A stretch of 64,000 nt of DNA from Gigaspora margarita (lineage: Eukaryota; Glomeromycota; Glomeromycetes; Diversisporales; Gigasporaceae): positions 17,701 through 81,700 of the forward strand of contig WTPW01002478.1 in assembly GCA_009809945.1 (NCBI GenBank), in the 5' to 3' direction. The position numbers and the translations under genes are program-made. Positions 21,830 to 35,292 of the stretch are shown one piece after another (within the stretch, counting starts at the first letter, position 1; every line of letters starts with the position of its first letter). The notes below the pieces were generated by a model that saw only the letters and a program-made list of their open reading frames with translations, had not been told where the DNA came from and searched no databases.

Positions 21830-24060
21830 ATTATTGATAATGGTAAAATTTTTTTATTTCATTTCATCTTTTGCATCTAGAAGTACATTTCTAGTGGGCT
21901 GCCAATTATTTTTTAAAAATACTAGGTGCTCAAAGATGGTAGATAAAAGTGATATTTTCTTTACTGTTATTGTATTTTCAAGATTACTAAAAAGTCTTTC
22001 ACTTGTAGTTAAAGTTGCTAAAATGGCCAAATATTTTTGGACCAACTTATTTATCAAAGGAAACCATTTTGGTTAGTGTGCTATCAGGCTAGTGGATATA
22101 GATCCCATAGAACTCCAAAAAATTCTGAAACTTCTGATTAGGTGAATCTATTTTGAAATATTGAGGCTAATAAAGAATTTGAATTATCTTGTATATTATT
22201 ATTTTCTTTTAGAAAATTACTACTTATTGCTAGTGGTGATCATCACTAGTGATTAACAAAAATTAATAAAAAGTTTTTGCTGAAATAAAAATTAAAATTT
22301 GATTAATATTAGGGTTAGGGTAAGAACTGGGATTGGGCAGGAGGTATAGTTTATACCAAAATTTTATGAGAATTTTTTTTTGTTAGAGCCCCAAAGGTAA
22401 TTTAATAGACAAAATTTAAAGATACAAAATATATATTGGTGATGATCACTACTGGCGATAAATAGCAAACTTTTTTCTTTTATTTTATATAAGGTTTGTG
22501 ATCTTCATATTTATCTTTAAGCAATTCAAAAGCCAAATTTTTTAAAAATTCTGGCATAAAGAAAAGAGGCATACATTGAGCATCTAAAAGTGTTGCTAAC
22601 ACAGCTTCATTATTAGATATATTCAATAATGCATTATAGCATCATATAGTGCTAACTTTATCTTTTTTTCAGGATTTCTATATTATTGTAGAATATTAAT
22701 ATTAATTCAATACTTTTTACTTGATACCTCTCTTGTATTTTATTATCTTTATAATTGATATCATCTTTGACAACATTCATCAGAAGAATCAAAATCTATA
22801 TTCAAAATCTCAGTAAATAAAATTTTTTGCTTTATTACTATATTTGCACTATATATAGAACTGATAGTAGCATATTTGCTGCCTTCTAATAGTTAGGTTG
22901 CTTCAGCAAAAGGCTTTTGCACTGCAGTTAACAATGATATTGTATTCTGCTTATAATTTGTCAAATTAATTTTTTCTAAACAGGTACTATCTTTATAAGC
23001 CTATAGATCATTATTTGGCATTAAATTAGCTATTATTATATGAATAATACTTTGAATTTGTATAAGCCAATTCCATATATAAAGAAACATCAGTGATAAT
23101 TTATAATTGATCTAAATTCTAAAAATAAATAATTCTAATAAATTTATTTATTAAAACAATTAAAAATTATTTAAATTATTTTGTACAAAGAAAATGCAAA
23201 GTACTTCAATTCTTAATTCTAATAGAATCACTATTTTATTCTAATTTATATTACCACTTTAACTCTAATAAAATTCTAAATTTGATACTACATTTTCTTG
23301 GTGCAAATTTTTTTAAGTATCAGTTCACCTTTCTGTTTGTTTAGATATAGTAAAAAAAAACAATATAAGCCCTTTTGCACATGCTACAAGATGTCTGGCA
23401 TCTGGTAATCCCTTTCCAATAGCAAGCTGCAAGGTATAGGCTGTGCATGGAATTCAAATAACATTCTGCATGCATTTTATATCCCTAACCATATTATTTC
23501 TATTGTCAGTCATAATAGTAAAAACTTATTTGCTAGTTTCTATTTATCAACAATAGAATTTAATGATTTTGCAATTAATCTCTAGTATGTAGATAAAGTA
23601 GATATCTAATTGTAAGAATCAATTTATTTAATTAAAAATTATTGTTAATAAACGAACATATTACTTCAAGATACCTCATATGGTTATGTTCCATTCACAA
23701 ATCACAAGTTAAAAGTAAGATAAAGCATTAATATTAAGCTTTTTTTTTAAAAAAAATTAAAAAAGCATCTGTAAGTAACTTTCAGCATTGTCTTTCACAA
23801 GGTAACTGTAAATAGGATCAAAATTAGCTAAACATTCAACAAAACCAGGCCATTCTTGTATACTAATAGGTAGTTGATTTTTAACTAACAAGCTAATAAA
23901 CTTTTGAACACAAACTGTTTCATTTAAAATTATTTGCTACAATTCATTGAAATACTTGGTCAATATTTTGTTGTTTTGGATTTTGTTGGGTTTTTTGTTT
24001 ATGCAATTCTTTTGTAATTCATGTCTTGATACCAAATGTTCAATAAAATTTCTAGTTGAA
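21830..24060 (-). pseudogene. hAT transposase relic
   Basis: The minus strand at 21854-22057 encodes the classic hAT C-terminal dimerisation signature, KYLAILATLTTSERLFS, followed by KKISLLSTIFEHLVFLKNN (usual form: SPTIFEHLVFLKxN). Upstream fragments near 23800-24060 resemble the N-terminal part (QKFISLLVKNQLPIS...EWPGFVECL, close to the FIxxxxxPFSxVE motif). Several frame changes and stops separate the pieces, and a 250-bp MITE (22217-22465) sits inside. Not functional. Terminal inverted repeats of the parent element were not identified. Confidence 0.8.
22217..22465. mobile_element. MITE with ~27-bp TIR and GGGTTAGGGT core
   Basis: Ends TTGCTAGTGGTGATCATCAC and GTGATGATCACTACTGGCGA are inverted. 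The interior has a stretch (TTAGGGTTAGGGT ... GAGCCCCAAAG) that recurs at 25245-25345 and 53325-53420. The TTAGGG-like run is only two units long and is part of the repeat, not a telomere. Confidence 0.7.
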
Positions 24061-24714
24061 CTATTCATTAATCCCATTAATGGCCACACAGCTTAGATCT
24101 GTTAACTCTATTAATTTTAACCAAATATCTAACTATCTGTTTATGTGGTTGTACAGTTTACAATATAGCATATTATTATTAAACAAAGTATTAAAATCAA
24201 TCTCTCTATAGAAAAAGCTAAAAAAATTTAGATTTTATTTATAGAATTTGAAATTTATATAAATAAACCCAAATTTTTTTAGTCTCTATATTTTTAAATA
24301 GCTAAGAGCTTTTTAAATATTTTAAGTTTTTTTATTTTTATATTTACTATTTAGCAAAGACCTAAACAAATTTATATTGTTTTTATAAATTTTGAAATTT
24401 TATTAATAAAATTCAAAATTTTAGATTTGTTTAAACAATAAATATAACAAAATCATATAAGTCTGAATACTATTTTCTATATTTAGAGATGCAGTAAAAT
24501 CACTTATTTTATATATAAAAATGATTGAGTAATTAATAATAGAAATTTCTAATTATTAATTAAAAGTAAAATGACAATAATTTTTTAATATTTTAAAATT
24601 AAATATAAATATTATTAATTTATTAATGTTACAAAAATGTTCAAGATTAAAATATATGGGGGATATTAATAAAAAAGGAACAAAACATTTTTAGTAACTT
24701 TTTTTAAATTTTAA

Positions 24715-25074
24715 TTAGCAATTCATGTAAGAACAGGACATTTTATAAAATTTTATATAATATAAATAAGCAAATTTACTATAATATTCCAAATGCTGGA
24801 TCTAGTTTGTCTACAATATAAAGTATTAATAGTTTAAATATAATATAAAATTAAATTATATAGTCATAAAAATATGGTATTTGTCTTTCTTTTTATTAAA
24901 AGTCCAGTAGAATTTTCTAAAAATAAAAGATACTTTACTAAGAGCTAAAAGTTTGAATTTTAAAAAACCCGTCTTTTTACTATATAATTTTGAGAAATTG
25001 GATTTCATATTACTATTAAAACTATATCAATACTTATCCCCAACTTTTTGTCCTGTTCTTATGTGAATTGCTAA
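24715..25074. mobile_element. TTAA-flanked foldback MITE
   Basis: Inverted ends TTAGCAATTCATGTAAGAAC and GTTCTTATGTGAATTGCTAA, with TTAA at 24711-24714 and 25075-25078. 360 bp, no ORF. Confidence 0.75.
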
Positions 25075-25144
25075 TTAAATTAAAATATCTTAACAATTAC
25101 TAATTAAATTTAATAATTTTTTTCAATTATTATAAAACGCATTT

Positions 25145-25480
25145 ATGGTATTTTACCACTATAGGTAAATTAGATTTGCAAATCCATGTAACAAAAACAA
25201 AAAAATAAATTTTTATAAAATGAAAAATAAATTTTGATTACTTTAGGGTTAGGGTGAGGCCTGGGATTTTATTGGGGCATTAGTATATACAAAATTTAGC
25301 AAGAAATTTTTTTTATTAGAGCCCCAAAGTTGGTTTCATAAGCAAAATTTTGAAATATGAATATTTTTTTAAAAAATAAACAAAACACAAAATTTTATGT
25401 TATACCTGATCTTAAATTTTGATTGGCTATTCTAATAGTTTGTGTAACATGGTATAAAACACTATAGGTGCATTTTAGTA
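25145..25480. repeat. Element sharing the GGGTTAGGGT/CCCCAAAG core
   Basis: A core at 25245-25345 matches the MITE at 22217 and the repeat at 53230-53550. Here it is bracketed by direct (not inverted) repeats ATGGTAT...CACTATAGGT at 25152 and 25450. Confidence 0.5.
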
Positions 25481-25644
25481 AAACTCGATCTTTTTGTTTT
25501 AATTCTATAACTAAATAAATTAAAATAAAAAAATTTTATTAAATTAGTTAAATAGTTGTTAAGTTATTTTAACTTAAATTTGAAAAAACTTTTACTAAGA
25601 AAATATTTGTGCCTTTTCTATTGATGACCCCCCATATAGAAATA

Positions 25645-26383
25645 CAGTCAGATCTCTCTATAATCACAAGTTGGTCATGCTCTATTTTGGTGATTGTATA
25701 AGGTGTGACTATAAATAAAATACTTTGTTATGGACACATGACCAAAGGTCAATTAGTAATATATTTGTGCATATTTGAACTACTATTAAAAAATTTAAAA
25801 TATTTGATAGTGAATAACTTTTGATCCAGTGGCACAATTTGGATAAAATAACCACTAGAGTATTTTTAAAAAGTATAAAATTGTCAAATCTAGTCACAAA
25901 ATGCTAAGATCATTAAGAATTTTTTGCCTAAATATTTAAATTTAATCAATTCTTAAACATGTGAAGTGACACAAATTCTTAATAATTACAGAAGCCTGTG
26001 ATTGGATTTTAACAATTTTAGGGTTGTTAGAATCGACTTATTAAGATGAACATTTTGGTAGTTGTTTCATTTAAATAAAACCATTGCATCAAAAGTTATT
26101 TGCTATCAAACCTTTAAGAATTTTAATAAAATATTTTTAATAAACATAAATATAAATATCAGCCAATCAGATTTTTTAATCCATATTTGGTCAAAATTGG
26201 TGACTATAAAGAGGGTTTTTATTAATAAAATTGATAAAAAAATCAAAATTTTTTGTGATAGTGATTATAGGTAATTTGTGACTATAAAGAGGTTTTTTTA
26301 CTATTTTTAAGTCTGTTGTACAATATTGGGTGCTTATATAGAGGTGTGACTATATGGGGTGTAACTATAGAGAGGTCTGACTG
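25645..26383. mobile_element. Tc1/mariner-like element, TA target duplication, no transposase
   Basis: 739 bp; ends CAGTCAGATCTCTCTATAAT and ATAGAGAGGTCTGACTG; TA at 25643-25644 and 26384-26385. Further inverted GTGACTATA motifs near both ends. Small ORFs inside do not resemble a DDE transposase. Confidence 0.9.
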
Positions 26384-26729
26384 TATATATTAGCAGAATC
26401 TCTTCATAGTTTTTATAAATAGTTTATATATATATATATATATTTGTTTATTTATCTATTATGAGTTTGATCAAAAAAAATGCATTTTAATTATTTTTTT
26501 GATCTATTATTAATATTTTATTCTAGTAATCAAATTTTAATAATTTTTATATCAATTAAATCACTCATTAAATAATTCAAATAGTATCCAAATCATTAAG
26601 ATTTGATCACTTTATAATAAAATATCAATATTAAATCAAATATATAAATTTGATCGAAATACAAATTTTGTAAATCAAATCCAATTGTACTTTGTACTCT
26701 TAAAATTCTTAAATGGTTAAGGGTAGAGG

Positions 26730-27746
26730 CAGGGTTGGCACATTTGTCCATTGGTACCAATGGACCTCAGGTCCATTGACCAGATCCATTGGTTCTATTG
26801 GGGTAGTCATTATTTCAATGGACCAATGGACCAGTAGGTTAAATAATAATATAGTTTTTTGTTATATACTACTTATTGCACTTAATATAAAATGATTACA
26901 AATTTTACCTAAATTTTTAAAGTCACAATTGAATTACTCTATGAACTATTTTAAAGCAATCTATATTATGAATAAAGTACCATATATTGCTAAAAACAAG
27001 CTACCTCTGAAAATAAGCTACCCTTCTCTTTTGGTCAAAAAACATAAAAACGTCTTTGATCCAAAAATAAGCTACCCACAATCAATAAAAGTTGTACATA
27101 GTAAAGTCCAAATTTTACTAAGTAAATCGATTAAAGTCGCTTAAGCAAACTTATTCAGAAGATCAAAATACATATACTCTGAAATTTACAATAAAATTAA
27201 AGTACTTTTGTTAATTGGATTTTATTTTTACATTCAACGAAGAGATTAAAATTTTATTAGCAAAATATATTTGTTGAATGTAAAAATTAAAAGTCAAATA
27301 ATGAAAAGTACCTCTATTCTGATGCAACTTTTAGAATAGGTGTAGTTTAGTCTCCCAAATATGTTTACTTAAGTGCTTATAACAGATTTATATAGTAGAA
27401 TTTAGACTTTACTATGTAACAACTATTGGTGATTGACCAAAAAATCGATTTTATCCAAAATAAGCTACCCCAGATTTTTTTGTCCAAAATCGTCCAAAAA
27501 AGGTAGCTTATTTTCAACACATATGGTATGTTGTTATAAGGTGAACCAAAAGTTTTAAATATACTTAAATCATTAAAGAGTTTCAAACTAAAAGTTAATT
27601 CTGAATTCTAGTATATTATACAAAAATTATTTTTGTCAAAATAAACCAAGAACCAATGGAACAATGGATCAATGGATTATGGTATTGGTCCATTTAGGTT
27701 CATTGGCAAATTTATTTTTAATGGACATAGTCCATTGCCAACCCTG
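26730..27746. mobile_element. hAT element with exact 8-bp TSD
   Basis: Inverted ends CAGGGTTGGCA and TGCCAACCCTG; duplication GGTAGAGG at 26722-26729 and 27747-27754. Subterminal CCATTGG / CCAATGG motifs. Contains a TA-flanked element at 26980-27526. Same terminus family as 51596-52522. Confidence 0.95.
26980..27526. mobile_element. TA-flanked element with AAGCTACC motifs (innermost)
   Basis: Ends CCATATATTGCTAAAAACAA and GTTGAAA-type sequence ending CACATATGG, TA at 26978-26979 and 27527-27528. Inverted AATAAGCTACC motifs near both ends. Relatives at 32913-33229 and 39384-39907. Confidence 0.85.
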
Positions 27747-28269
27747 GGTAGAGGGTATATATATTATTTTTATATAGTTTTATATAGTATTTTGAAAATT
27801 TCATATAAAACTGATATATACTACTAATAAAACTTTTTTTAAATTACAACTAATTTTTATTAAAATTTTACAAAATATAAATAAAACAATTTATCTATTT
27901 TGGTAAAATTTTGAACTATTATTATATTTTAAAAAATATAGTTGTATATATCACAAAGTTTTTCTGGGTTGGTCCAAATTTTTTTGGATTGCACAAAATT
28001 GCTAATTCTAATTGGTCAATTTGCATACATTTATAAGTTAGTTTTATTACTAAATTTTAATACCCAAACTTAAAAATATATATTTCACTAAGTTTTTAAC
28101 CAATTTTAATAATTTTACTATTATTAGAATCAGAAAAACCTGCTCTACAAACTTGTCTTAAGTATTAAAATTAGTATTTAATATAATTTTTCATAAAATT
28201 AAATATAAAAAAAATTTACCATTAAAATTATATATAATTTTAAAATAGTACCCTCTACTCTTAAATATA

Positions 28270-29300
28270 TTTAAGTACAAAATTGAATATCAGTATAGGT
28301 CATATCCTTTTAATTGCTGTCTATAATAAAAATTATAATAAAAATATATAAATTTACTATAGATATGGATTAGAAGATTCTTTTAAATCTAATTTATTAA
28401 CTTAAAATTAAATTTTTCAGAAGTATAAAACAAGGGGAGAAAAAAAATTGAACTTAAAAATTAAAATAAAATTTTGCCAATTTTGTGCAAAATGAAATAT
28501 AACTTTGCTAAAACAATATTTTTCGATTTTGAGATACAAAACATATGTAAAAACATGCTCTAAACAATGTTACATAGTTGGCAAAAGTAGGCTACCTTGT
28601 AAGAAAAATAGGTTATCTATGTGCTAAAGTTAAAATTTTTGGGGTTTTAATATAAAACCTCCTTTTTTCTTAAAACAACCTGCTTTGGGCTTCTAAGTAA
28701 ACTTGTTTAGCAGGTAATTTTATTTGTATTAAAGTTAAAATGCATTTTCTTAGATTTTTTACTAAGTAAAAAATGAGTTTAAAGTTGGAAAACTTTTGTT
28801 TCTAAAAAATTTTTTTTCCAACTTCAAACTTATTTTTACTTATTAAAAGGTCTGAAAAAACACATTTTGACTTTAATACAAGTAGAATTGCTTGCTAAAC
28901 AAGTTTACTTAGAAGCCCAAAGCAGGTTATTTTAACAAAAGAGGGTTTATATTGAAACCCCAAAATTTTAACTTTAGCACAAATAACCTATTTTTCTTAC
29001 AAGGTAACCTACTTTCACTGACTAAGTAAAGTGTTTAGAGCACGTTTTTACATATGTTTTGCATCTCAAAATCAAAAAATATTCATTTTTGGCAAAGTTA
29101 TATTTTGTTTTGTACAAAATTGATAAAATTTTAATTGATCTTTAAACTCTTTTTTTTTTTCTCCCTTAGATTTAAAAGAATCTTCTAATCTATATCTATA
29201 GTAAATTCACATATTTTTATTAAAATTTTTATTATAAACAATATTTGGACCATTTTTTAAGGATATGTCCTATGACTAATATTGAATAGTACATTTATAA
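28270..29300. mobile_element. ~1-kb foldback palindrome
   Basis: Two arms of roughly 500 bp are reverse complements around about 28805. Matching landmarks are GTCATATCCTT/AGGATATGTCC at the outer ends, AGAAGATTCTTTTAAATCTA and its complement, and GGCTACCTTGTAAGAAAAAT with ATTTTTCTTACAAGGTAACC. No ORF. A long-TIR foldback element. Confidence 0.85.
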
Positions 29301-29645
29301 AGTTTTTAATTTAAACAAAATAATTATATAAAAAGTACTAATTTTGTTTAAATTCTTTTAGTCATTTCTAGCTAAAGATATATAACTATATATCTCTGGC
29401 CTTTTAATCAATTAAAATTCAAAAAGTCACATGATCTTCATTTTGTTGATTACTTGATCATGTAATGATAATGGACAGGTCAATTGTGTAATCCAGAATT
29501 ATCGATCTCAACAGTTTGTCTGTCAAATTATTTACAGAAAAGAAAAATAGAAGATTTAAACTTTTGAGCTTGGTTTCCTCTAGCCTTCTTAAACTAGAAA
29601 TTTAATCTTTTAGTTTAAAATAGAAAAGTATGAGGTGAAATGTCA

Positions 29646-29815
29646 CATCTTTTTCTGTAGCGGTTTAATGGTTAGCCCTGACTGCAAGTGATAGGCTTGC
29701 CCTATTGCATAGATTAGTAGATGATTAGTTAGGAATTTTAAATATAGTATTTCTTTATATATCATCCTGATATAATTGTAACTTACTATCCTATTCCTGT
29801 ACTTGACATTAACAA

Positions 29816-29854
<39 letters not shown>
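29646..29854 (+). mobile_element. Short SINE-like insertion with 37-nt poly(A) tail
   Basis: Ends in an uninterrupted run of 37 A (29818-29854). TAGCGGTTTAATGGTTAGC near the start resembles a pol III A box; I see no good B box. The long pure A tail suggests a fairly young retroposition. Confidence 0.5.
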
Positions 29855-29856
<2 letters not shown>

Positions 29857-29857
29857 T

Positions 29858-31180
29858 TGAGCAAAGTTATTTCTACAACTACCTGACCAAATTCGATAAA
29901 AAGTTTTTATTTGAATTTTATGGATCTATAGAATTCAAATAAAAATTTTTTATCGAATATGGTCAGATGGCTATAAAGGTAGCTTAGCTAAAAGTTAGAG
30001 AAAAGTCAAAAAGTCTATCAAAATAGAAGCTACATGCCAGTTTTTTTAAAAAATTTGGGCAAAGATATCTCCACATGCACCTGATCAAATCTGATGAAAA
30101 ATTTTTTATTTGAATTCTAAAGATCTATAGTAATTCAAATAAAAAAATTTTCATCAAATTTGGTCAGGTGGTTGTAAAGATATCTTCACTAAAATTTAGA
30201 AAAAGATCAAAACATCTATCAAAATAGAAGCTATGCCAATTTTTTTAAAAAATTTGAGCGAAGATATCTCCACAATCACCTGACCAAATTCAATAAAAAT
30301 TTTTTATTTAAATTCTATAGATCCATAGAATTCAAATAAAAAAATTTTCATCAAAGTTGGTTAGGTGGTTGTAGAGATATCTTTACTAAAATTTAGAGAA
30401 AAGTCAAAACATCTATCAAAATAGAAGCTATGCAATTTTTTTAAAAAATTGAATAAAGATATCTCCACAACTACCCGACCAAATTCAATGAATTTTTTTT
30501 TTATTTGAATTCTATAATCCATTGAATTCAAATAAAAAAATTTTATCAAATTTGGTCAGGTGGCTGTAGAGATATCTTCACTAAAATTTAGAGAAAAGTC
30601 AAAATGTTTATCAAAATAGAAGCTACACCAATTTTTTTAAAAATTTGAGTGAAGATATTTCCACAACTACCTGACCAAATTCAATGAAAATTTTTATTTG
30701 AATTCTATGGATTTTTAGAATTCAAATAAAAAAATTTTTATTGAATTTGGTCAGATGGTTGTGGAGATATTTTCACTCAAATTTTTTAAAAAAATTGGTG
30801 TAGCTTCTATTTTGATAGATATTTTGATTTTCTCTAATTTTTAGCAAAGATATCTTCATAACCACCTGATCAAATTAAATGAAATTTTTTATTTGAATTC
30901 TATTGATCCATGGAATTCAAATAAAAGATTTCATTGAATTTGCTTAGATGTTTGTGAAGATATCTTCACTCAAATTTTTTAAAAAATTGGCATAGCTTTT
31001 ATTTTGATAGATGTTTTAACTTTTTTCTAACTTTTAGCAAAGGTATTTCCACAACCACCCAATCAAATTTGATAAAAATTTTTTTATTTGAATTCTATGG
31101 ATCTATAGAATTCAAATAAAAATTTTTTATCAAATTTGGTCAAGTGATTGTGAAGATAACTTTGCTCAAATATTTATAAA
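29858..31180. repeat. ~197-bp palindromic satellite, CpG-poor version
   Basis: Six to seven units, each with GAGCAAAGATATCTCCACAA, an inner palindrome GAATTCTATGGATCTATAG, and TATCAAAATAGAAGCTA. Each unit is itself roughly palindromic. Homologous to 4240-4960, with CpG replaced by TG or CA. Small ORFs here are repeat artefacts. Confidence 0.9.
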
Positions 31181-31640
31181 AATTGGCACTAATAGATGTT
31201 ATTATTTCAAAATTGTTATTATATTGTTAATACATCATCAGAATATTGTCATCATGGTGTGATCAAATCATTATGATATAGTTATAATATTGGTTCAAAA
31301 TTGTCTTCATATCATGCTAACCTACAACACAATCTCTCTGTTGTATTGTTCCTTCTACTTATTAATTTATTTTATTTAAAAAAACTTTTTACAAATTTGA
31401 AATATAAAATAAAATTTCTATCTATTGTGCAACAAACAGATTTGAAGTAGCTAATCTAACCCTAACTATTCAAACCAATGCTATCAACTATTTAACTCTA
31501 CTCTAACCTAATTCTAACTACCAAAATTTAACTATACATTATTTCATAATGAATGTTTTTAAAACTATCACAAGTCAACTTAAGGCAAATTGGGTTCAAA
31601 TTAGTATTATTAATCCTAATTAAGATCCCACTTTTAATGA
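31180..31640. other. No feature recognised
   Basis: AT-rich sequence with short local repeats (CTAACCCTAAC-like runs at 31455-31520). No ORF, tRNA or element terminus seen. Confidence 0.5.
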
Positions 31641-32270
31641 AACTAAACTAAAAGATATACCAAAAATTGCTTCAAGATTAAATAAACATTAGTTGAAGAA
31701 AAAAATTATAAGTAAATACTGACAAGGCTTATTTACCAAATTCATCGAAGAAATATTTTACGAACAAAAGCCTAAAATCACCAAAGACAAATTTACACAA
31801 ACAACAATACCAAAATGAAATAGCAAAAGCTTGAAATTACCAAAAATAATGCCAAAAGACAGAATTATGCCAGAAAGTCTTAAAAGCTAATCCACAAAAG
31901 AAAAAAATAGTAGTTCAAGCCAAGGAAAAGAAAAAATGAAAGACAATGAGAATAAAAAACTACTATACTTATCTTACAAGATTCTATTACTAGCAAAGTG
32001 AACTAAAAAATATACCAGAAATTGCTCCAAGATTAAATAAATATTTAGTTAAAAAAACCCCAAGTAAATACTAATAAGGCTTACTTATCAAGAGCATCGA
32101 AAAAACATTCCAAGAATAAAAGCCTAAAATTACCAAAAACAAATTTCCACAAAGAATAACACTAAAATTATAAAATAGTAAAGCTTGAAATTACCAATGA
32201 TGATATTAAAACAACAAAATCTCTACAAATGACAATGCTAAAATAACAAAAGCCAAATCTCCAAATAAGA
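31640..32270. repeat. Two-copy ~358-bp direct repeat
   Basis: GAACTAAAAAATATACCAGAAATTG (in part) at about 32000 repeats the sequence at about 31645, with the following AATTACCAAA-rich tract. Diverged; no coding potential. Confidence 0.65.
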
Positions 32271-32912
32271 ACACCCACTATAGTGGCTCCACTAACTCTA
32301 CTGCCATGGGCAATTTAGACAGTTATATTAGCTTTGTATTGGAATAATCATGATTTGGTGATATAAGTGATTTAAATAGAGTTAGTTAGTTTTGTATAGA
32401 AATAATTGTGATTCTATAGTGAATTGCTATAAATAAAATTCTGGTCCATGCTTGCTGATTATTTTGATTTGTATAAGAAAATTCTTTACTGAATTTACCA
32501 ACTATTGTATTAATATAAACAATTTAGTTGGGTTTGTTAGTTTGGTATTAGAATAATTGTGATCTCTATATCTAATTTGCTATAAAAGATTTTATTATAA
32601 TACTTACTGACTATCATAGGTATTAACTAATTTTCCTACCAGTTACTATGGATGAAGAGAACCTATTTTTGATTTGACAAAATTATCTTAGACCTTTTGA
32701 TTTGATCAAATAATAAAAGTACTATTGAAAAAGTATAAAGATTTAATAGAACATATACTAAAATTTTGCAAGGACTTTTTTAGTTAGAACATGAAAAGAG
32801 CAAAATAAAAAAATTCTCTTTCATACTTATCAACTATTTTGGTGGCATGGTCAATTTAGATACAATTATGTTAGCTTTGTATTAGAAGAATTATGATTTT
32901 TGTAGTAATATA

Positions 32913-33229
32913 CCATATGTATCTGAAAATAAGCTACCTTTTTTGGCCAAAAAATTACACAAAAAAACATGGGGTAGCTTATTTTTGAAACATTGAGTTT
33001 TTTGAAAAAATTGAAAAATGTACTAATATGAAGTTGTCCAAATGATACTAAATTTTTTTCTACGTGTAGTTTGATGTGCTGAACAAGTTTACTTAATGGC
33101 ACTTTTGAGGTTTACTTAGTAAAATCTAGACTTTTATATATAGCAACTACTAATGGTTTTTTTAAGATTTTTGAAAAAAATTAGGGGGCAGCTTATTTTC
33201 AGAGGTAGCTTATTTTTGGCAATATATGG
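32913..33229. mobile_element. TA-flanked MITE, AAGCTACC family
   Basis: 317 bp; ends CCATATGTATCTGAAAATAA and TTTTTGGCAATATATGG; TA at 32911-32912 and 33230-33231. Inverted AATAAGCTACC motifs as at 26980-27526. Inserted in array C. Confidence 0.9.
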
Positions 33230-34255
33230 TAAGTGATTTTGATAGAGTTGGTTAGTTTTGTATAGCAATGATTGTGATTCTACTATATTGAATTGCTATA
33301 AAAAATTCTAGTCCATACTTGCTGATTATTTTGATTCATATAAAAAACTTCTATTACCAAACTTACTGACTATTGTGTTAACATAAGCAGTTTGTTAGTT
33401 TTGTATTGGAATAATTGTAATCTTTATATCTGATTTGCTATAAAAAATTGGTTATTGTATTTACTGACTATCATAGGTATTAACTAATTTTTTACAAGTC
33501 CTATGGATGAAGAGAACTCCATTTTGATTGAACAAAAATTAGCTTAGACCTTTTGGATTCAATCAAATAACAAAGTGCTATTGAAAAAGTATAAAAATCT
33601 AATAGAATGTATACTATACTAAATTTTGGCAAGAACATTTTTAGTTAGAATATAAAAAGAGCAAAATAAAAAATCATTTCATACTTATTAACTATTTTGG
33701 TGGCATGGGCAATTTAGACACAGTTATATTGGCTTTGTATTAGAATAATTATGATTTCTGTAATTATATAAGCGATTTAGATAGAGTTAGTTAGTTTTGT
33801 ATAGGAATAATTGTGATTCTATTATAGCGAATTGCTATAAAAATAATTCTGGTCATACTTGCTGATTATTTTGATTTATGTAAAAATATTTTGTTACTAA
33901 ACTTACTAACTATTGTGGTAACATATGCAATTTAGTTGGGTTTGTTAGTTTTGTATTAGATTAATTATGATCTCTATATCAGATTTGCTATAAAAAATTC
34001 TGTTAATTGTGCTTACCAACTATCATAGGTATTAACTAATTTTTCTACCAGTTTCTATAAATGAAGAGAAGCCTATTTTTGATTTAATGAAATTAGTTTA
34101 GACTTGTAATTCGATCAAATAACAAAAGTACTATTGACAAGATATAAAAATCTAATAGAATGTATACTATACTAAAATTTTGTAAAGATTTTTTAGTTAG
34201 AACACAAAAGTGTCAAAATTTTAAGTTATTGCTGAATTTTTAAAAATTTTCAAAA

Positions 34256-35292
34256 TTTATTTATTTATTTTTTTTATGTCAAAGTTTCTGCTTAGGAAAG
34301 AAGCTTTTATTCAATTAAATTAGACCAAGAGTGCCTCCAGGAACACCCTAGCATTTGTTACATTGATGAGAGTACAACTAGCCATACTTGCAACTTTGGT
34401 TGCCTATTTGAGTAGCCACCTGAAGGTCCTACACTAGCTGCCATACCTGCAACCCACATACTAGCATTGTCTATTTAAACCCTCTGGTCTTTGCACCTTC
34501 TGCCAAGTCCTCCTTGTATCACCAGTACAGTCCTCCGTTACATAAATTAGTCAAGGCCAGTCCCGAATATATTATAAAACCCCTTAGGACTAGTTTATTC
34601 TTGCAGAACACTTGGTAAAACAGTCTCTGTTCTACACAAGTATTATCTACTCTTTAGTAACTTACGCATCTGCATTATACTGACACTTGCAGTTCAGGGC
34701 TTACTCAAACTGCTACTATTACCTACTTCTGCCCTTGTGAAGTTTCCCAATCCCAGCACCCAGTTCAGTCACTCTTCTGGTTTCTTTCCCCTATTTGCAT
34801 TCCAACTCCCAATCCAAAGACCTGGAAGGGTTGGTAAGCCTGGTTTTAGGATGCCTTATAGTCTTCTTCCCTTGGTACATGCTTCTGAAACACATTTTTT
34901 TTCTTCCAGTATGACTCCAGTAGTCCAGTTAGTAGGGTTCTCCAACCCTTTTTATCATTAGTCTGCTTCTGGTTAGTTCTTGTCCAAGATCCGTTCCCTG
35001 GTGCTATCAAAAATCAGGTACTTTTTCACTCGGGTCTTGCCAAGCAGGTTCCATTTTGCTAATTCCTAGGACTTACATGCTTCTTTTTTTTATGTAACAT
35101 TACACAAGTCAGTCAGCTCCCAATAAGTTGGTGTCACTTGGTCACAGATCAAAGATCCAATTAGTTGGGCACAGATTAGTTACCATAACACAAATGCAAT
35201 TTTCAAAACTGTTTCCAGTGGGATTTGAACTCTGCACCTGTTGCTTGGGGGATAACAACAACCCAACTTCACTATGTCACCACACCCCTAAA
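34256..35292 (-). mobile_element. Long tRNA-derived retroposon (SINE-like), ~1 kb
   Basis: Minus-strand head GGGTGTGGTGACATAGTGAA with an A-box-like TAGTGAAGTTGG and a B box AGTTCAAATCC, followed by a ~900-bp body and an A-rich tail after AATAAAAGC (plus-strand poly-T/ATTT at 34256-34280). Homologous to 17389-18177 and 37670-38328. Much longer than a typical SINE. ORFs in it are short and unrecognised. Confidence 0.7.

Larger units (their letters stand above)
26717..28264. mobile_element. TTAA-bounded element (outermost of three nested elements)
   Basis: Left edge TTAAGGGTAGAGG and right edge CCCTCTACTCTTAA are inverted, with further complementarity inward (TATATA...TATA tracts). The left edge is split by the hAT element at 26730. 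Related to 45281-45774 and 45800-47227, which have the same TTAAGGGTAG terminus. Confidence 0.8.

Noticed and set aside
22305-22325. TTAGGGTTAGGG run (also 25245) as a telomere remnant
   Set aside because: Only two units long and embedded in a dispersed repeat that recurs at 53325; no array.
29643-29864. 73-codon minus-strand ORF starting with a polyphenylalanine run
   Set aside because: The Phe run is the complement of a 37-nt poly(A) tail.
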